Shown here: positions 59,747 to 64,000 of the stretch, one piece after another | Layout: each line of letters begins with the position of its first letter | Position numbering within the stretch: the first letter of the stretch is position 1 | Source: SHXO01 sp964523885 | GTDB lineage: Bacteria; Pseudomonadota; Gammaproteobacteria; Burkholderiales; SHXO01 | Length of the DNA stretch: 64,000 nt | NCBI GenBank assembly: GCA_964523885.1 | Contig: CAZFYX010000045.1 | Coordinates: forward strand, 65,722 to 129,721 | Reading direction: 5' to 3' | Position numbers and translations under genes: made by a program | Notes under the pieces: generated by a model | The model's input: the letters and a program-made list of their open reading frames with translations, nothing else | What the model was told of the DNA's origin: nothing | Databases searched by the model: none

Positions 59747-62700
59747 GTGAAACCGAACAGAAAACCGCAGGTGCAGCCCGCGAAGTCCCGGCCCATGCTG
59801 GAGACGCTCGAGCCGCGCATCATGTACTCGGCGGAGCTCGCCCCGGCCGCGTTCACGCCGGCTGCGGACGACGTCGGGCACGGCGAAACGCGCGTCCTCG
59901 ATGCGGCGGGTGAGTTCTCGGTCGAGGCGACCGACGCGCAGGCCGGGACGGTGCGCCGCGAGCTCGTGCTCGTGGAGAGCAACACCCCCGACTACCAGCG
60001 GCTGATCGACCAGATCGCCGGCCAGGGCGACGCCCAGCGCGAGCTCGAGATCGTGGTCCTGGATGCCAACCGCGATGGCATCGAGCAGATCTCGCAGATC
60101 CTGTCGCAGCGCAGCGGGCTGGATGCCGTTCACCTGATCTCGCACGGTGCCGACGGCAGCGTGCAGCTGGGCACCGCAAACCTGGATTCCGCCGCGCTCG
60201 CGAGCCGGTCAGCGGCCATCGCGAGCTGGGGCAACGCGCTGGGCGCCGGTGCCGACCTGCTCATCTACGGCTGCGACGTCGCGCAGCAGGCCGATGGCCA
60301 TGCGCTCATGCTGGGGCTTGGACGCCTGACTGGCGCCGACGTGGCCGCCAGCGACGACGCGACCGGAAGCGGCGCGCTGGGCGGAGACTGGGAGCTCGAG
60401 TTCCAAACCGGGGCGATCACCACCAGCGTCCTGAGCGCGGCGTGGGACGGTGTGCTGGCCACGGCGACGCTGGACTGGGACGCGGTGACCTGGACCAGCG
60501 GCAGTACCGGTCCCAACGCCTATGCGGTCGGCGGCGGGAACGTCACCGTCAGCATCGCCTCCAACTTCGCGTCACCCACGGCGTTCAACAACAGCACGCC
60601 GGCACTCAACGCAACCAACCAGGGCGGTCTGGGCACGGCCGAGGACGGCCTGAACATCAACACCACCGGCTTCCAGAGCGGCGAGAATGCGGTCATCGCG
60701 ATCAATTTCTCCCACCCGGGCGGCGTGTCGAACGTCAGCTTCACGATCTTCGACATCGATACGGGCAGCAACTCCTCGCAGTTCATCGACCAGATCCAGG
60801 CGGGCTACACCTCCTCGGGCGCGGTCACGATGAACATCGCGACCAGCGCGAAGAACACGCTGGTCGCGCCGGACACGGTGCAGGGCACAGCCAACTCCAC
60901 GCAGAACGGCGCCGGCTCCGGCGACGGGAACGCGACCTTCACCTTCACCGGCAGCGGCATCACCCAGATCACGCTGACCTATCGCAACGTCGGCGGCGCC
61001 ACCACCCAGGGCGTTACCCTGCACGACATCACCTTCGACCCCTCGCCGCGGCTGACCACGGGCGGCACGCTGAACTACACCGAGAACCAGGCTGCGACCG
61101 CGATCAGCGGCGGGATCGTGGTGAGCGACCCCAACGATGCGACGCTGGCGAGCGCGACCGTGTCGATCACCGGAAATTTCTCCGCCGGACAGGACGTCCT
61201 CGGGTTCACCAACAACGGCTCGACGATGGGGAACATCGCGGGCAGCTACAACGCATCCACCGGAATACTGACCCTGACCTCGTCCGGCGCCACGGCGACG
61301 CTCGCGCAGTGGCAGGCCGCACTGCGCGCGGTGACGTATGCAAACACCAGCGATGCCCCCAGCACGCTGGCGCGCACCGTGAGCTACGTCGTGAACGACG
61401 GCATTGCCGGCTCGGTTCCGCTCACGGCCACGGTCAACCTGACTGCGACCAACGATGCGCCGGTGCTCGACAGCACCAGGAGTCCGGTCCTCAACGCAGT
61501 GGTGCAGAACTCCGGGGCGCCGTCCGGCGCTGTCGGCACGCTGGTGTCGGCCCTGGTGGACTACGCGTCCCCCGCGGGCCAGGTGGACAACGTCACCGAC
61601 GCCGACTCCGGTGCATCGCTGGGCATCGCCATCACTGCCGCGAGCACCGCCAACGGCACCTGGTACTACAGCACCAACGGTGGCACGACCTGGACGGCGC
61701 TCGGCGCGGTGAGCGCCACCAGCGCGCGCCTGCTCGCGGCCGACGCCAATACGCGCATCTACTTCCAGCCCACCACCGGCTACAGCGGGACGGTCGCGAG
61801 CGCGATCACGTTCCGCGCCTGGGACCGCACCACCGGTACCAACGGCGCGCTGGCCAATCCGGGCGCGGGTGGCGGCACGACCGCGTTCTCCAGTGCGACC
61901 GACACGGCCTCGATCACGGTCACGCCGCTCAACACCGCGCCGACGCTGAACAGCGCAAGGACACCCGTGCTCGCCACGGTGGCAGAGGACGCCGGTGCGC
62001 CATCGGGCGCGGTCGGGACGCTGGTCTCGGCGCTGGTCGACTTTGCCAGCCCGAGCGGGCAGGTCGATAACGTGACCGATCCGGACGCGGGTGCGCTGCT
62101 GGGCATTGCACTGACGGCCACCGACACGACCAACGGCACCTGGTACTACAGCACGAACGGTGGCATCACCTGGACCGCGGTGGGCTCGGTGGCGAACAAC
62201 AGTGCGCTCCTGCTGGCCGCCGATGCCAACACGAGGCTGTACTTCCAGCCCAACTCGAACTACAACGGCACGGTCGCGAGCGCGATCACCTTCCGCGCGT
62301 GGGACCGGACCACGGGAACGGCCGGGACCAAGGTGGATGCGTCCACCAACGGTGGTACCACCGCCTTCTCGACGGCGACCGACACCGCCGCGATCACGGT
62401 CACGGCCATGAACGACGCGCCCGTGCTGGATTCGGCGAAGTCCCCGGTGCTGACGGCGGTGACCGAGGATGCCGGGGCGCCGGTGGGTGCGGTCGGAACG
62501 TTGATCTCCAGCCTGGTCGATTTCGCCTCGCCCACCGGCCAGGTGGACAATGTCACGGACGTCGACACCGGTGCCCTGCTGGGGATCGCGGTCACCGCGG
62601 CCGACACCACCAACGGCACCTGGTTCTACTCGACCAACGGCGGCACGACCTGGACCGCGCTCGGTGCGGTAAGCGCCACCAATGCGCGGCTGCTGGCTGC

Positions 62701-64000
62701 CGATGCCAACACCCGGATCTACTTCCAGCCCAATGCCAACTACAGCGGCACGGTCGCGACCGCGATCACCTTCCGCGCATGGGACCGGAGCACCGGAACC
62801 AACGGCTCGCTGGTCAACCCCGGCGCGGGCGGCGGCACGACGGCATTCTCGTCCGCCACCGACACCGCCGCCATTACAGTCACTGCGGTCAACGATGCGC
62901 CGGTGCTGGACAACGCCAGGACCCCGGTGCTGACGGCGGTCAACGAGGATGCGGGTGCGCCCAGCGGCGCAGTCGGCACCCTGGTGTCTGCGCTGGTGGA
63001 CTTCGCTTCGCCTGCCGGGCAGGTCGACAATGTCACGGACGCGGACAGCGGTGCGTTGCTCGGCATCGCCCTGACCGCGACCGACACGACCAACGGCGCC
63101 TGGTACTACAGCACCAACGGCGGGACGACGTGGACGGCGGTGGGCGCGGTGAGCAACACCAGCGCGCTGCTGCTGGCCGCGGACGCCAACACGCGCCTGT
63201 ACTTCCAGCCCGCCACCAACTACAACGGCACGGTGGCCAACGCGATCACCTTCCGCGCCTGGGACCGGAGCAGCGGGAGCGCCGGCAACAAGGTCGACAC
63301 CACTACCAGCGGCGGCACTACCGCGTTCTCGACTGCGACCGACACCGCTGCCATCACCGTCAACGCCGTCAATGACGCGCCGGTGCTCGATGCCATGAAG
63401 AACCCGGCGCTCAGTGCGGTGCTCACCAACTCGGGGGCCCCGTCCGGTGCGGTCGGAACCTTGGTCTCCAGCCTGGTCGATTTTGCCGCGCCCACCGGGC
63501 AGGTGGACAATGTCACGGACGTCGACACCGGGGCCCTGCTGGGGATCGCGATCACTGCGGCCGACACCACCAATGGCACCTGGTTCTACTCGACCAACGG
63601 CGGCACGACCTGGACCGCACTTGGTGCTGTGAGCGCCACCAACGCGCGGCTGCTGGCGGCCGATGCCAACACCCGCATCTACTTCCAGCCCAATGCCGGC
63701 TATGGCGGGACGATCGCGAGCGCGATCACGTTTCGGGCGTGGGACCAGACCAGCGGCACCAACGGCTCGCTGGTGAATCCCGGGGGGGGAGGCGGCAGCA
63801 CGGCGTTCTCGAGCGTGACCGATACGGCGAGCGTGATGGTGAACTCGGCGCCGGTGCTGGACAACACCAAGAGCCCGGTGCTCGCGGCGGTGAACGAGGA
63901 TGCCGCCGCGCCCAGTGGCGCGGTGGGCACGCTCGTCTCCTCACTGGTGGACTTCGCCTCGCCCGCGGGCCAGGTGGACAACGTCACCGACGTGGACAGC
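59747..64000 (+). CDS. Second giant LEPR-type protein with DUF4347 and 160-residue repeats (partial)
   Basis: Open from GTG 59747 to the window edge (1418 codons, no stop). AAGGA lies 9 bases upstream. The N-terminus carries LETLEPRIMYSAELAP (residues 18-33) and later LDAAGEF, matching the first giant protein, again with no hydrophobic signal peptide. DUF4347 follows (about 55-225): VHLISHGADGSVQLG with His133 and ADLLIYGCDVAQQ with Cys176, then LTGADVAASDDATGSGALGG. Next come a beta-sandwich region, a domain also present in the first protein (ANTSDAPSTLARTVSYVVND), and from 61454 five full 160-residue repeats plus the start of a sixth. Very likely a secreted, repetitive adhesin or matrix protein. 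Its C-terminus lies outside the window. Confidence 0.88.
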   Translation, partial: MKPNRKPQVQPAKSRPMLETLEPRIMYSAELAPAAFTPAADDVGHGETRVLDAAGEFSVEATDAQAGTVRRELVLVESNTPDYQRLIDQIAGQGDAQRELEIVVLDANRDGIEQISQILSQRSGLDAVHLISHGADGSVQLGTANLDSAALASRSAAIASWGNALGAGADLLIYGCDVAQQADGHALMLGLGRLTGADVAASDDATGSGALGGDWELEFQTGAITTSVLSAAWDGVLATATLDWDAVTWTSGSTGPNAYAVGGGNVTVSIASNFASPTAFNNSTPALNATNQGGLGTAEDGLNINTTGFQSGENAVIAINFSHPGGVSNVSFTIFDIDTGSNSSQFIDQIQAGYTSSGAVTMNIATSAKNTLVAPDTVQGTANSTQNGAGSGDGNATFTFTGSGITQITLTYRNVGGATTQGVTLHDITFDPSPRLTTGGTLNYTENQAATAISGGIVVSDPNDATLASATVSITGNFSAGQDVLGFTNNGSTMGNIAGSYNASTGILTLTSSGATATLAQWQAALRAVTYANTSDAPSTLARTVSYVVNDGIAGSVPLTATVNLTATNDAPVLDSTRSPVLNAVVQNSGAPSGAVGTLVSALVDYASPAGQVDNVTDADSGASLGIAITAASTANGTWYYSTNGGTTWTALGAVSATSARLLAADANTRIYFQPTTGYSGTVASAITFRAWDRTTGTNGALANPGAGGGTTAFSSATDTASITVTPLNTAPTLNSARTPVLATVAEDAGAPSGAVGTLVSALVDFASPSGQVDNVTDPDAGALLGIALTATDTTNGTWYYSTNGGITWTAVGSVANNSALLLAADANTRLYFQPNSNYNGTVASAITFRAWDRTTGTAGTKVDASTNGGTTAFSTATDTAAITVTAMNDAPVLDSAKSPVLTAVTEDAGAPVGAVGTLISSLVDFASPTGQVDNVTDVDTGALLGIAVTAADTTNGTWFYSTNGGTTWTALGAVSATNARLLAADANTRIYFQPNANYSGTVATAITFRAWDRSTGTNGSLVNPGAGGGTTAFSSATDTAAITVTAVNDAPVLDNARTPVLTAVNEDAGAPSGAVGTLVSALVDFASPAGQVDNVTDADSGALLGIALTATDTTNGAWYYSTNGGTTWTAVGAVSNTSALLLAADANTRLYFQPATNYNGTVANAITFRAWDRSSGSAGNKVDTTTSGGTTAFSTATDTAAITVNAVNDAPVLDAMKNPALSAVLTNSGAPSGAVGTLVSSLVDFAAPTGQVDNVTDVDTGALLGIAITAADTTNGTWFYSTNGGTTWTALGAVSATNARLLAADANTRIYFQPNAGYGGTIASAITFRAWDQTSGTNGSLVNPGGGGGSTAFSSVTDTASVMVNSAPVLDNTKSPVLAAVNEDAAAPSGAVGTLVSSLVDFASPAGQVDNVTDVDS
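61454..64000 (+). repeat. 480-bp tandem coding repeats (5 full, 1 partial)
   Basis: Repeat starts are at 61454, 61934, 62414, 62894, 63374 and 63845; the first four are exactly 480 bp and the fifth 471. Each encodes GAVGTLVSALVDFASP, GQVDNVTD, NGTWYYSTNGGTTWT, LLAADANTR and AITFRAWD. Repeats 1, 3 and 5 share one subtype and 2 and 4 another. Confidence 0.95.

Noticed and set aside
61454..64000. Tandem 480-bp units as a mobile element or CRISPR
   Set aside because: The units are in frame inside one continuous coding sequence and encode a protein repeat.
36781..64000. Ordinary type I secretion of an RTX adhesin
   Set aside because: No ABC ATPase gene in this region and no GGxGxD nonapeptide repeats in the giant proteins; the motor present is SecA-like.

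Overview
The window is a GC-rich chromosomal segment from a Gram-negative proteobacterium, most likely a betaproteobacterium. I infer this from the branched-chain-amino-acid-type ABC cassette set beside acyl-CoA ligases, the envelope architecture (lipoproteins, periplasmic adaptors, MscL), the TACAAT/TATAAT-type promoter boxes and the GG-N10-GC (sigma-54-like) boxes. I saw no rRNA, tRNA, CRISPR array, transposase or phage gene. Coding density is high, and antisense frames stay open for long distances because of the base composition.

Left part (0-12.5 kb). A membrane-anchored HExxH protein and an IlvD/Edd sugar-acid-type dehydratase are followed on the minus strand by a 27-residue single-span peptide and a sulfatase homologue that has lost most catalytic residues. 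A five-gene plus-strand operon then runs from 4478 to 12522: a membrane/coiled-coil protein, a MoxR AAA ATPase, a DUF58 protein, a BatA-like VWA protein and a double-VWA/glutamine-amidotransferase-like protein. This is a MoxR-type chaperone and von Willebrand complex at the inner membrane.

12.5-25.4 kb. Two nickel/cobalt-type transporters with His-rich loops bracket an extracytoplasmic set: a small anchored protein, an exported metallo-beta-lactamase-fold hydrolase, an Asp-box propeller and a Vgb/NHL-like propeller. On the minus strand follow a nine-PAS diguanylate cyclase, MscL, an M20 peptidase/deacylase and an NlpC/P60 lipoprotein.

25.4-36.4 kb. Two tandem AMP-forming acyl-CoA ligases diverge from a full Liv-type uptake cassette (two ATPases, two permeases, one binding protein) that also carries an amidase and an SDR dehydrogenase. 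Together this looks like uptake and CoA activation of an organic acid or amide; the substrate cannot be read from the sequence.

36.4-64 kb. This is the most unusual region: a one-strand locus that appears to make, export and regulate giant surface proteins. It contains a tandem-GAF/TM/HlyD adaptor, a PqqD-like/M50 peptidase/HlyD fusion, a short SecA-like ATPase, a 3105-residue cadherin/propeller/beta-helix protein, a hybrid histidine kinase with Hpt, a REC/degenerate-GGDEF/EAL protein, a further periplasmic adaptor, an active-looking diguanylate cyclase, and a second giant protein (DUF4347 plus 160-residue repeats) that runs off the right edge. Both giant proteins share an N-terminal LEPR-type signature and lack an ordinary signal peptide. 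Three GG-N10-GC boxes precede transcription units in this locus, and nowhere else that I noticed.

Several spacers inside operons hold long inverted repeats whose arms are built of short degenerate words. At least three unrelated sequence families show this same design, and each occurs at least twice in the window.
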